A DNA stretch of 64,000 nt from Muribaculaceae bacterium. Its GTDB lineage: Bacteria > Bacteroidota > Bacteroidia > Bacteroidales > Muribaculaceae. The position numbers and the translations under genes are program-made. Below, piece after piece: positions 52,923 through 61,289 of this stretch. Each line of letters opens with the position of its first letter. The stretch's first letter is position 1. The stretch lies in the NCBI GenBank assembly GCA_017399915.1, contig JAFQAS010000061.1, positions 51,434 to 115,433 on the forward strand, read 5' to 3'. The notes beneath the pieces were generated by a model that saw only the letters and a program-made list of their open reading frames with translations, ran no database searches and was not told the origin of the DNA.

Positions 52923-52957
52923 ATTATGAATTATGCATTATGAATTATGCATTAATT
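52923..52957. repeat. AT-rich tandem repeat (ATTATGAATT/ATTATGCATT type)
   Basis: Units as at 46791-46829, wedged between the glycerate terminator and the end of the ompA-type gene. Confidence 0.75.
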
Positions 52958-52958
52958 A

Positions 52959-54191
52959 TCACTTTGCAGGAGCGAAGATTACGATGCGGTTCCAGTCGTT
53001 GGTTTCATACACTTGAGAGTCGCTACCTTCAGCTTGAATTGATAAACGGTTAGGATTAATACCATATTCATCAACCAATACATCGTAGACATTTTGAGCT
53101 CGTTGGCGAGATAATGCCATATTGTAATCACTTGTGCCGGTTTGCTCATCGGCATAACCCTTAATCACAATATTTTGTTTAGGATTTTCCTTCAACCACT
53201 CAGCCACGTTATATACATTCACCATTTCGGCATCGGCAATATCGGCAGAGTTGCGAGCGAAGCGCACTGTCGACAATAAGATAATATCGGGAGCCGGAGC
53301 TGGCGCAGTGGCAGGTTTATGCACTACTGTTGGTTTCACATCGGGACAAGGCAGTTGAGCTTCAGCCTCAGCAAGAGCCGCACTTGTCACGTCGAGAGCT
53401 GCACGCAATTCATTCACTTTATGATTCAATCCCATCACATATTCCAAATCTCCACATGGGTTGTATGCCTTGAAATTACGTCCACCAAAATTAATTGTAA
53501 AACCTCCTATCGCTGTGATATTCACATCTACCGGCTCGCCATAGGCATAGTTATTGAAATTATCGCCATAGAATTGAGCGCGACCTTCGATAAAGAAATC
53601 GGCATTACGGCACAAACGGAAGCGCATTTGCAAACCTGCTGACACCGGTAATGTCCATTGATTGGGCTTGTCGCCATAAGAGGTGCGAATTGCGGGTGAA
53701 CGATCATTGAAATCCCAAGTGTAAGTACCTCCAAGACCTACAAACGGAACAATGCTAAACACCCTATTTGTGTTAACGCCTCCCACAGAGTTAAACATGT
53801 CCCACATCAAATCGAAATTAGCATTTGCATATTTTGCTTTGCTATACACATTATTGTCCCAATGAATAGCGCCATACAAACCACTGATACGCCAACCGAG
53901 ATAAGGGGTCATCCACTTCCCGAAACCAAGGTTATAAGCTGCGGTGATATGGCGTTTTTCTGTTCCGTCGGGCAGATAATTTTCCAACATAGGCAGATTC
54001 ATACCTGCACCCATCTGCATAAACCAATTGTCTTTCCATGAAGAATGATAGATGTCGCCACATTGTGACAAATCCACAACAGTAACATCTTCTTCTACTA
54101 CAACATAACCATCATCTTGCGCCGTAGCTCCCATGGGCAACATCATCGCCACTCCCGCTACAGCCATCACTAACAATAAATTCCTCTTCAT
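52959..54191 (-). CDS. OmpA-family outer-membrane protein
   Basis: 410 residues from the chosen start. Signal peptide MKRNLLLVMAVAGVAMMLPM with cleavage after ATA. An N-terminal beta-barrel of about 230 residues follows. A linker with APAPAPD comes next (about 285), and the C-terminal OmpA domain (about 300-410) binds peptidoglycan: VVIKGYADEQTGTSDYNMAL (about 340-359) and SRQRAQNVYDVL. Links outer membrane to cell wall. The frame is open a further 16 codons upstream, but this would spoil the signal peptide. Monocistronic; no clear promoter found upstream. Confidence 0.9.
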   Translation of the reverse strand: MKRNLLLVMAVAGVAMMLPMGATAQDDGYVVVEEDVTVVDLSQCGDIYHSSWKDNWFMQMGAGMNLPMLENYLPDGTEKRHITAAYNLGFGKWMTPYLGWRISGLYGAIHWDNNVYSKAKYANANFDLMWDMFNSVGGVNTNRVFSIVPFVGLGGTYTWDFNDRSPAIRTSYGDKPNQWTLPVSAGLQMRFRLCRNADFFIEGRAQFYGDNFNNYAYGEPVDVNITAIGGFTINFGGRNFKAYNPCGDLEYVMGLNHKVNELRAALDVTSAALAEAEAQLPCPDVKPTVVHKPATAPAPAPDIILLSTVRFARNSADIADAEMVNVYNVAEWLKENPKQNIVIKGYADEQTGTSDYNMALSRQRAQNVYDVLVDEYGINPNRLSIQAEGSDSQVYETNDWNRIVIFAPAK

Positions 54192-54379
54192 AGTTTTGTA
54201 GATTTTAATTAAACTAAAATTTTTATCTAAACATTTCATTCCGTTAAATCATCTTGTTTCCCTCATAACGAATTCTGCCGCACGATTGTTCACTCGCTCC
54301 AATCTCATCTCTCTATTTTTTACTCTTTTATTTTTTCCTCATTCCTATTCATTTTTAGGTTAATTAAGTTATTGGAGGT

Positions 54380-54410
54380 TGAATGATTGAAGATTATTAG
54401 CTAAATTTGC
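54380..54410 (+). promoter_or_regulatory. Promoter of the dxr operon
   Basis: TTG 54380-54382, 20-base spacer, TAAATTTG 54403-54410; start codon 44 bases downstream. Confidence 0.65.
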
Positions 54411-54453
54411 AAATTGGTTTGTTATGCCACATTTTTAACGAATTATTTATATT

Positions 54454-55623
54454 GTGAAACAACATAAAAACATAGCAATATTAGGTTCTACCGGCTCAAT
54501 CGGACGCCAAACACTCGACATCATCGCCGAGTATCCCGAGCGTTTTTGTGCCACGGTGCTTGTTGCCGGCTCAAAGGTGGAGCAGCTTATTGAGCAAGCC
54601 ATAAAATTCCGCCCTCAATATGCACTAATTGCCGATGAAAGCAAATATGCCCAACTGCAAGAGGCTTTGGCTCCTCACGGTATACACACTGCTGCCGGAG
54701 CGCAAGCCATTGCCGACGCAATGACTCTCGACTGCATCGACACTGTGGTAACTGCCACCGTGGGATATAGCGGACTGGCTCCTACTATCAGCGCAATAAA
54801 AGCCAACAAAGACATTGCCCTTGCCAACAAAGAGACTCTTGTTGTGGCTGGTGAACTTGTTGCCGAATTGCTCAAAAAGTCGACTTCAAAAGTTGTCCCT
54901 GTCGATTCGGAACATTCAGCCATATATCAATGCTTGGTAGGCGAAGAACCTCAATCGGTAAAACGATTAATAATAACCGCATCGGGCGGACCATTCCGCA
55001 CTTTCGATGCCGAAAGATTAAAGACTGTAACAGTTAAAGATGCCCTACGCCACCCTAATTGGGACATGGGGGCTAAAATTACGATCGACTCGGCAACGAT
55101 GCTCAATAAAGCATTCGAGATAATCGAAGCTCATTGGTTGTTTGGAATTGATGCCAATCGCATAGATGCTGTGGTTCACCCTCAATCAATCATTCACTCA
55201 ATGGTGGAATTTGTCGATGGAGCAGTGAAAGCACAACTCGGGTTACCCGATATGCACCTTCCTATCCGTTATGCCCTTGGCGACGCATCACGATTGGCTA
55301 CCAACGAGCCTTCGCTCACCTTGGCCGACTATGCCAACCTCACTTTTGAGGCTCCCGACGCAAATCGGTTCCCCGGCATAAACCTCAGTTATTATGCACT
55401 CGAAAAAGGGGGCAACGCAGCTTGCGTGATTAATGCAGCCAACGAAATTGCCGTTGCGGCATTCCTTCGTGAACAAATCGGATTCCTCGACATTTATAAG
55501 ATAATTCTACAATCATTAGAGAAGATGCCGTTTGTGGCATCACCCTCTTACGAAGATTATGTTAATACTAATTCTGCGACTCGCGAATATGCCGAGTTGC
55601 TCGTTAAACAAATAAAAATTTAA
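54454..55623 (+). CDS. dxr: 1-deoxy-D-xylulose 5-phosphate reductoisomerase, GTG start
   Basis: 389 residues. Second step of the MEP isoprenoid pathway, after Dxs (found at 19138). The NADPH loop GSTGSIGRQT (about residues 10-19), substrate/metal site VPVDSEHSAIYQ (about 148-159), ITASGGPFR (about 174-182), and HPNWDMGAKITIDSATMLNK (about 205-224). Start codon is GTG at 54454. The rseP start codon overlaps the dxr stop by one base (TAATG), so translation is coupled. Confidence 0.96.
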   Translation: MKQHKNIAILGSTGSIGRQTLDIIAEYPERFCATVLVAGSKVEQLIEQAIKFRPQYALIADESKYAQLQEALAPHGIHTAAGAQAIADAMTLDCIDTVVTATVGYSGLAPTISAIKANKDIALANKETLVVAGELVAELLKKSTSKVVPVDSEHSAIYQCLVGEEPQSVKRLIITASGGPFRTFDAERLKTVTVKDALRHPNWDMGAKITIDSATMLNKAFEIIEAHWLFGIDANRIDAVVHPQSIIHSMVEFVDGAVKAQLGLPDMHLPIRYALGDASRLATNEPSLTLADYANLTFEAPDANRFPGINLSYYALEKGGNAACVINAANEIAVAAFLREQIGFLDIYKIILQSLEKMPFVASPSYEDYVNTNSATREYAELLVKQIKI

Positions 55624-57026
55624 TGGAAGCATTTCTTCTCAAAGCCGGCCAATTAGTTGCCGCACTTTCTCTCCTTGTTATCATTCATGAATTTGGGCAC
55701 TATATGTTTGCCCGCATATTTGGCATCAGAGTTGACAAATTCTTTTTGTTTTTCAACCCATGGTTTTATCTTGTAAAATACAACCCCAAAACAAAAAAGT
55801 GGTCGTTCTTCAAAGATAAACCCGAAGACAAAGCTGCTGCCGAAGCATCAAAGACTTCTGACAAAGCTACTTGGCGCGACACCGAATATGGTGTGGGTTG
55901 GTTGCCTCTTGGTGGATATGTGCAAATTGCAGGTATGATTGACGAAACGCAAGATGCATCAACACTATCGGCCGAACCTCAACCTTGGGAATTCCGCACC
56001 AAACCGGCATGGCAACGCTTGTTGGTTATGGTAGGCGGTGTGTTGTTCAACTTCCTCCTTGCTATTGTGATTTATGCCGGAATAGCATTCACTTGGGGAG
56101 AACAATATATCGAATTCGACAAAGCCACTGCAGGTTTTGAATATGTTGAAACAGCAAAGAAAATAGGCTTCCAAAATGGCGATATACCTTTACTTGCCGA
56201 TGGTCAAAAAATTGATGCTGCCGACCACGATCACTTGATGAAGATGGTTGAAGCTAAAACTGTAACAGTGCTTCGAAATGGCAAAGATTCAGTCAACATC
56301 GCAATTCCCGAAAACTTCATTTTACAACTCAACGACGAAAAAGGCTTCTTTGCCTATCGTCTGCCAGTGCATGTCGCAAACGTAGTTAATGGTGAGGCCG
56401 CAGAAAAAGCCGGACTACAAGCCAATGACCAATTAGTATCGGTTGCCGGAGTCGAAACCCCTGCGTTTACTGAATTTACTGCCGAATTATTGAAGAATAA
56501 AGGTAAAGAAGTGGAAATGGATGTAATTCGCAATGGTCAACCAATGACCGTAAAAATCACACCTAATGAAAATGGCAAAGTGGGTATTCAACTCAAACAG
56601 CTCACCGATGTATATCCTACTAAAACAATCGAATACTCATTCTTTGCGGCAATACCTAAAGGAATTGAAATGGGCTGCAACCAAATGGCAACATACGTTG
56701 GCTCTCTTAAATACCTTTTCACCTCTGAGGGAGCTCAAAGCCTTGGCGGATTTGGTGCTATCGGTGATTTATTCCCCGAAACTTGGAGTTGGTATAAATT
56801 CTGGAACATCACTGCATTCCTTTCTGTAATTTTGGCATTTATGAACATTCTTCCTATCCCCGCTCTCGATGGTGGACACGTTTTGTTTACATTATACGAA
56901 ATCATCACTCGTCGCAAACCAAGCGAAAAATTCCTTGAACGCGCGCAAATGATTGGTATGTTCCTCCTCTTTGCATTACTCATTTATGCAAATGCCAACG
57001 ATATTTATCGCTTCTTCATTAAATAA
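55623..57026 (+). CDS. rseP: RseP-type site-2 intramembrane metalloprotease
   Basis: 467 residues. The zinc-binding HEFGH (about residue 22-26) is in the first membrane helix. The periplasmic PDZ region includes AEKAGLQANDQLVSVAGVETP (about 260-280, partly quoted) and the second zinc motif is NILPIPALDGGH (about 408-419). Cuts membrane-anchored regulators such as anti-sigma factors and clears signal peptides. A Bacteroidetes-type insertion of about 70 Lys-rich residues follows HEFGH. Coupled with dxr, as is common. Confidence 0.95.
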   Translation: MEAFLLKAGQLVAALSLLVIIHEFGHYMFARIFGIRVDKFFLFFNPWFYLVKYNPKTKKWSFFKDKPEDKAAAEASKTSDKATWRDTEYGVGWLPLGGYVQIAGMIDETQDASTLSAEPQPWEFRTKPAWQRLLVMVGGVLFNFLLAIVIYAGIAFTWGEQYIEFDKATAGFEYVETAKKIGFQNGDIPLLADGQKIDAADHDHLMKMVEAKTVTVLRNGKDSVNIAIPENFILQLNDEKGFFAYRLPVHVANVVNGEAAEKAGLQANDQLVSVAGVETPAFTEFTAELLKNKGKEVEMDVIRNGQPMTVKITPNENGKVGIQLKQLTDVYPTKTIEYSFFAAIPKGIEMGCNQMATYVGSLKYLFTSEGAQSLGGFGAIGDLFPETWSWYKFWNITAFLSVILAFMNILPIPALDGGHVLFTLYEIITRRKPSEKFLERAQMIGMFLLFALLIYANANDIYRFFIK

Positions 57027-57032
57027 TCGCAT

Positions 57033-58217
57033 ATGAGCAACCCTATTATAACCCTCAAACGAGGCAAAGAAGACTCTCTCAATCGATTTCACCCATGGGT
57101 ATTTTCGGGTGCGATAGCTTCTATGCCTAATAATCTTGAAGAAGGTGACATTGTTGATGTGGTAACCCACGATGGGCGTCACATTGGTGTGGGACACTAT
57201 CAGATAGGTAGCATCATGGTGCGAATTCTCGAATTTGGCACAGCTACTATCAATCGCGAATTCTTTGCAACTCGTCTTGCCGAAGCATTGCGACTTCGCC
57301 AAGCATTGCGGCTCAATCGCGATGACAACAATGCCTACCGCCTTGTGCATGGTGAAGGCGATTTCTTGCCGGGACTTATTGTCGACATCTACGGCAACAC
57401 TGCCGTAATACAAGCCCATTCCCCCGGCATGCACTTTGCCCGCACAGATATTGCCAATGCACTCACCTCGCTCGAAGGTATCGATATAAAAAACGTATAT
57501 TATAAGTCGGAAACGACTCTACCTTATAAGGCTCACCTCGATCCTCAAAATGATTATCTCATCGGTGGATTCGAAACAAATGTGGCGATTGAAAACGGGT
57601 TGAAATTCCATGTCGACTGGCTCAAAGGACAAAAAACAGGGTTCTTTGTTGACCAACGTGACAATCGTAGCCTTCTCGAACATTTTGCTCGTGGACGCCG
57701 TGTGTTGAATATGTTCTGCTACACCGGTGGATTCTCTTTCTATGCCATGCGTGGAGGTGCTGAATTAGTGCACTCGGTTGACAGCTCGGCAAAAGCCATT
57801 ACACTCACCGATGCAAACGTTGAGCTCAACTTCCCCGGCGACGCCCGCCACAAATCATTTGCCGAAGACGCTTTCAAATTCCTCGATTCAATGGAGAAAG
57901 ATTCTTACGACCTCATCGTACTCGACCCTCCGGCATTTGCAAAACATCGCAGCGCATTGAAAAACGCTCTCCGCGGTTATCAACGACTCAATGCAAAAGC
58001 CTTTGAAAAAATCAGTTCGGGTGGTATATTGTTTACCTTCTCTTGCTCGCAAGCGGTGAATAAAGATCAGTTCCGATTGGCAGTTTTCTCAGCAGCGGCA
58101 CAATCGCGTCGCAAAGTGAGAATCCTTCATCAGCTCACCCAACCTGCCGACCATCCTATCAACATCTATCACCCCGAAGGCGAATACCTCAAAGGGTTGA
58201 TTCTTTATGTAGAATAA
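57033..58217 (+). CDS. SAM-dependent rRNA cytosine methyltransferase (RlmI-like)
   Basis: 394 residues, the same size as E. coli RlmI. An N-terminal PUA-like domain (about 1-75, RFHPWVFSGAI) precedes a Rossmann methyltransferase: SAM motif VLNMFCYTGGFSFYAM (about 223-238), catalytic-region VLDPPAFAK (about 296-304) and FTFSCSQAV (about 334-342) with the nucleophile Cys. Probably methylates a cytosine of 23S rRNA. Starts 6 bases after rseP; third gene of the operon. Confidence 0.87.
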   Translation: MSNPIITLKRGKEDSLNRFHPWVFSGAIASMPNNLEEGDIVDVVTHDGRHIGVGHYQIGSIMVRILEFGTATINREFFATRLAEALRLRQALRLNRDDNNAYRLVHGEGDFLPGLIVDIYGNTAVIQAHSPGMHFARTDIANALTSLEGIDIKNVYYKSETTLPYKAHLDPQNDYLIGGFETNVAIENGLKFHVDWLKGQKTGFFVDQRDNRSLLEHFARGRRVLNMFCYTGGFSFYAMRGGAELVHSVDSSAKAITLTDANVELNFPGDARHKSFAEDAFKFLDSMEKDSYDLIVLDPPAFAKHRSALKNALRGYQRLNAKAFEKISSGGILFTFSCSQAVNKDQFRLAVFSAAAQSRRKVRILHQLTQPADHPINIYHPEGEYLKGLILYVE

Positions 58218-58235
58218 TATTAATAATACATACTT

Positions 58236-60245
58236 ATGTCTATAATCAAAAAATTCATTCCGGGAGCATTAGTCGCTCTCACATTATCTTCAAGCGCTAT
58301 GGCTCAAGACAACAATTTCAACTATATCGTTGATCGCTTTGCCGACATTGAGGTGCTTCGATATAAAGTACCTGAGTTTGAAAAACTTTCGCTTCAACAA
58401 AAGAAGCTCATTTACTTCCTCACCGAAGCGGCAATCATGGGTCGTGACATTCTCACCGACCAAAATTGCAAATATAACCTCGAAATTCGCACTTTGCTCG
58501 AAAATATCTATCTCAACTATACCGGCGACCGCGAAACTGCCGATTTCAAAGCTTTTGAGAAGTATTTGAAACAAGTGTGGTTTGCTAATGGTGTTCACCA
58601 CCACTATTCTTGCGATAAATTCATTCCTGAATTTTCTCAAGCATTCTTGAGCGACCAAGTGACGCTCCTTCCTGCCGATAAGCAACCCGAAAATATCGAT
58701 GTGCTTGCAAAAGTAATCTTCGACCCAACTTACATGGCTAAACGTGTGAACCAAGCCGAAGGCATGGATCTTATCACAACATCGGCTTGTAACTATTACG
58801 ACAATATCACTCAAGCCGAAGTTGACTCTTTCTATGTTTCCATAAAAGATCCTAACGACAAAACTCCAATCTCATATGGATTGAACTCTCGTTTGGTTAA
58901 AGTAAATGATTCAACTATCGTTGAACAAGTTTACAAAGTGGGAGGAATGTATTCCGAAGCTATCACCCCTATTGTTGACCGCCTCACCGAAGCTGCTAAA
59001 TATGCCGAAAACGATGCTCAACGCAAAGTTATCGAATCACTCATCAGCTATTACAAAACCGGTGATCTTCGCATCTTCGACGAATATTCAATCCTTTGGG
59101 TTAACGACACCAATTCTCAAGTTGACTTCATCAACGGATTTATCGAAAGCTATGGCGACCCTCTCGGCATGAAAGGCGCATGGGAATCAATCGTAAACTT
59201 CAAAAACATCGAGGCTTCACGCCGCACCGAGATAATCAGTGACAATGCTCAATGGTTTGAAGACAACTCTCCTATCGACCCACGTTTCCGCAAAGAAGAG
59301 GTAAAAGGTGTATCGGCTAAAGTTATCACTGCTGCAATTCTTGCCGGTGATGCTTATCCCGCCACTCCTATCGGCATTAACCTCCCTAACGCCAACTGGA
59401 TTCGTGCCGCTCATGGTTCAAAATCAGTAACAATCGAGAATATCACTCAAGCCTATGATGAGGCTTCACATGGCAATGGTTTCAACGAAGAATTCGTTAT
59501 CGACGAACCTACTCGCCAGTTGATGAACAAATATCTTTTCATCACCGACAACCTCCACACCGACCTTCACGAATGTCTTGGTCATGGTAGCGGCAAACTC
59601 CTTCCCGGCGTTGACCCCGATGCCCTCAAAGCTCACGGCTCTACCCTCGAAGAAACTCGTGCCGACCTTTTCGCGCTATATTATCTTGCCGACAAAAAAT
59701 TAGTCGAACTCGGTTTGCTCGATAGCCCCGAAGCATATAAAGCGGAATACTACAAATACATTCTCAATGGTATGATGACTCAACTCATGCGCATCGAGCC
59801 CGGTAAAGATGTAGAAGAAGCTCACATGCGTAACCGCAAACTCATTGCTGAATGGGCCTACGAAATGGGCAAAAAAGATAATGTGATAGAACTCGTGAAA
59901 AAAGATGGCGAAACATTCATCAAAATCAACGACTACGACAAATTGCGTGAAATATTCGGAAAACAACTCTTCGAAATTCAACGCATCAAGAGTGAAGGCG
60001 ACTATGAGGCAGGTCGTGCTTTAGTTGAAAAATATGCCGTTAAGGTTGACCCTCAACTCCACAAAGAAGTACTCGACCGTTACAGCACTCTCAACATCGC
60101 TCCTTATCGTGGATTCGTCAACCCCATCTACTCTCTTGTGAAAGATGACAAAGGTGAAATCATCGACGTGAAAATCACCTACGGAGAAGGCTACATCGAC
60201 CAAATGCTCCGCTACTCACGCGACCACTCTCCTTTGACAAAGTAA
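58236..60245 (+). CDS. Dipeptidyl-peptidase III (M49)
   Basis: 669 residues. A signal peptide or lipid-type leader (residues about 1-23, SSSAMA) suggests export. The zinc-binding HEXXGH motif HECLGH (about 446-451) is followed by EETRAD (about 474-479), the second-zinc-ligand glutamate, as in M49 enzymes. It releases dipeptides from the N-terminus of peptides and would support peptide nutrition, as in other gut Bacteroidales. Follows the methyltransferase by 18 bases, possibly the last gene of the dxr operon. Confidence 0.9.
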   Translation: MSIIKKFIPGALVALTLSSSAMAQDNNFNYIVDRFADIEVLRYKVPEFEKLSLQQKKLIYFLTEAAIMGRDILTDQNCKYNLEIRTLLENIYLNYTGDRETADFKAFEKYLKQVWFANGVHHHYSCDKFIPEFSQAFLSDQVTLLPADKQPENIDVLAKVIFDPTYMAKRVNQAEGMDLITTSACNYYDNITQAEVDSFYVSIKDPNDKTPISYGLNSRLVKVNDSTIVEQVYKVGGMYSEAITPIVDRLTEAAKYAENDAQRKVIESLISYYKTGDLRIFDEYSILWVNDTNSQVDFINGFIESYGDPLGMKGAWESIVNFKNIEASRRTEIISDNAQWFEDNSPIDPRFRKEEVKGVSAKVITAAILAGDAYPATPIGINLPNANWIRAAHGSKSVTIENITQAYDEASHGNGFNEEFVIDEPTRQLMNKYLFITDNLHTDLHECLGHGSGKLLPGVDPDALKAHGSTLEETRADLFALYYLADKKLVELGLLDSPEAYKAEYYKYILNGMMTQLMRIEPGKDVEEAHMRNRKLIAEWAYEMGKKDNVIELVKKDGETFIKINDYDKLREIFGKQLFEIQRIKSEGDYEAGRALVEKYAVKVDPQLHKEVLDRYSTLNIAPYRGFVNPIYSLVKDDKGEIIDVKITYGEGYIDQMLRYSRDHSPLTK

Positions 60246-60266
60246 GTAAATTAACGATATTGTTAT

Positions 60267-60337
60267 AGGTCAAATAGGTCCACTATGTCAACTAAAAGCC
60301 TAGTGGACCTAAGAAACTTATAAGACCTATTTGACTT
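60267..60337. repeat. 9-base periodic repeat, upstream tract
   Basis: Units of type AGGTCAAAT, AGGTCCACT, ATGTCAACT, AGTGGACCT, ATAAGACCT, ATTTGACTT. The tract folds as an 11-base inverted repeat (60275-60285 with 60301-60311) nested in a second one (60266-60278 with 60326-60338). Confidence 0.7.
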
Positions 60338-60362
60338 AAAACCACTATTTTTCCTCAATACC

Positions 60363-60923
60363 ATGCCACATAGTTTTCTCCCTAACAAGGGCAATTTTCG
60401 TGATTTGATTGCATTTCAAAAATCGGAATGTATTTACGATATTACCTTTTATTTCACTAAAAAATATCTTTCAAAGGGAGACAGAACTATTGACCAAATG
60501 ATTCAAGCGGCACGCTCGTGCAAGCAAAATATAGCGGAGGGGAATGGAGCCGGCGTAACATCTGCCGAAACCGAAATAAAACTTATTAATGTAGCCAAAG
60601 CAAGCCTTCAAGAATTATTGCTTGACTACGAAGATTATCTAAGAGTAAGAGGATTGCAACAATGGGATCTGGATAGCGAAAAAGCTCAACAAACACGCCG
60701 AGTGTGTGCAAAACACAACGATTCGGCATTCTATCGCGAAGCAATTAAAGATCGAAACGATGAAACGATTGCCAACATCGCAATAACATTAATTCATCAA
60801 ACCGATTTATTATTACGAAAAATCATCGACCGTCTTCAAGAAGACTTTGTCAAAAACGGTGGAATTAGAGAATCAATGCACAAAGCCCGCACCACCTATC
60901 GCAACTCACAAGATAAGAAATAG
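60363..60923 (+). CDS. Four-helix-bundle protein (S23/IVP-like)
   Basis: 186 residues. Long amphipathic helices: LIAFQKSECIYDITFYFTKK (about 15-34), TIDQMIQAARSCKQNIAEGN (about 41-60), SAETEIKLINVAKASLQELLLDYEDYL (about 66-92, partly quoted) and IANIAITLIHQTDLLLRKII (about 138-157). The EGNGAG turn after the second helix is the signature of the family first known from proteins encoded in 23S rRNA intervening sequences. Here it stands alone between 9-base repeat tracts, not in rRNA. Role unknown. Confidence 0.8.
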   Translation: MPHSFLPNKGNFRDLIAFQKSECIYDITFYFTKKYLSKGDRTIDQMIQAARSCKQNIAEGNGAGVTSAETEIKLINVAKASLQELLLDYEDYLRVRGLQQWDLDSEKAQQTRRVCAKHNDSAFYREAIKDRNDETIANIAITLIHQTDLLLRKIIDRLQEDFVKNGGIRESMHKARTTYRNSQDKK

Positions 60924-60942
60924 CAATTATGACATCAACTAC

Positions 60943-60996
60943 CATAGTGGACTTAGTCGACTTAGTAGACCCATTCGACATAGCTGACCTATTCCC
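60943..60996. repeat. 9-base periodic repeat, downstream tract
   Basis: Six consecutive 9-mers: CATAGTGGA, CTTAGTCGA, CTTAGTAGA, CCCATTCGA, CATAGCTGA, CCTATTCCC. Confidence 0.7.
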
Positions 60997-61067
60997 TATT
61001 ACCCGTTCCTCTCATTTTATCAAAAAGTAAAAAAATTAGGGTGTTTGATATTTTTTTGCCACATTTA

Positions 61068-61098
61068 TTTGCCAATTAAAAACTAATTATTACTTTTG
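61068..61098 (+). promoter_or_regulatory. Promoter of the Phe/Tyr operon
   Basis: TTTG 61068-61071, 19-base spacer, TACTTTTG 61091-61098; leader-peptide ATG 26 bases downstream. Confidence 0.85.
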
Positions 61099-61123
61099 CA
61101 TCGTAATTGTAACAAAATACAAC

Positions 61124-61201
61124 ATGACTCGATTTTATGCATATTATTATTTCTTTTATTTTTATTTTGCAAAGAATAAAAACGGGGTTTTATGTGCATA
61201 A
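61124..61201 (+). CDS. Phe/Tyr leader peptide (attenuator peptide)
   Basis: 25 residues: start MTR, then FYAYYYFFYFYF, then AKNKNGVLCA and stop TAA at 61199-61201. Eleven of the twelve residues 4-15 are aromatic (five Phe, six Tyr), far from any chance composition and the hallmark of a ribosome-stalling leader. The start is 26 bases after the promoter -7 element. The coding region overlaps base-pairing element 2 (61182-61193). The operon encodes prephenate dehydratase, an aminotransferase and DAHP synthase, so stalling at scarce Phe or Tyr charging would raise their expression. Not listed among long open frames because of its length. Confidence 0.88.
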   Translation: MTRFYAYYYFFYFYFAKNKNGVLCA

Positions 61202-61264
61202 CCTATATGATTAAAGATTAACAATAATATAAAATCCCGTAAATTAAGTTTGCGGGATTTTTTT
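61182..61264 (+). promoter_or_regulatory. Attenuator: antiterminator and terminator hairpins
   Basis: Element 2 (61182-61193, ACGGGGTTTTAT) pairs over all 12 positions (one G-U) with element 3 (61229-61240). Element 3 alternatively pairs with element 4 (61231-61239 with 61253-61261) to make a terminator followed by T to 61264. The two folds exclude each other. A ribosome held on the aromatic codons frees element 2; one reaching the stop codon covers it. Confidence 0.85.
61231..61264 (+). terminator. Leader terminator of the Phe/Tyr operon
   Basis: 9-bp stem (61231-61239 with 61253-61261), 13-base loop, T-run 61258-61264; 25 bases before pheA. Confidence 0.87.
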
Positions 61265-61289
61265 ATGAGAATATATAATACTTAAAACA

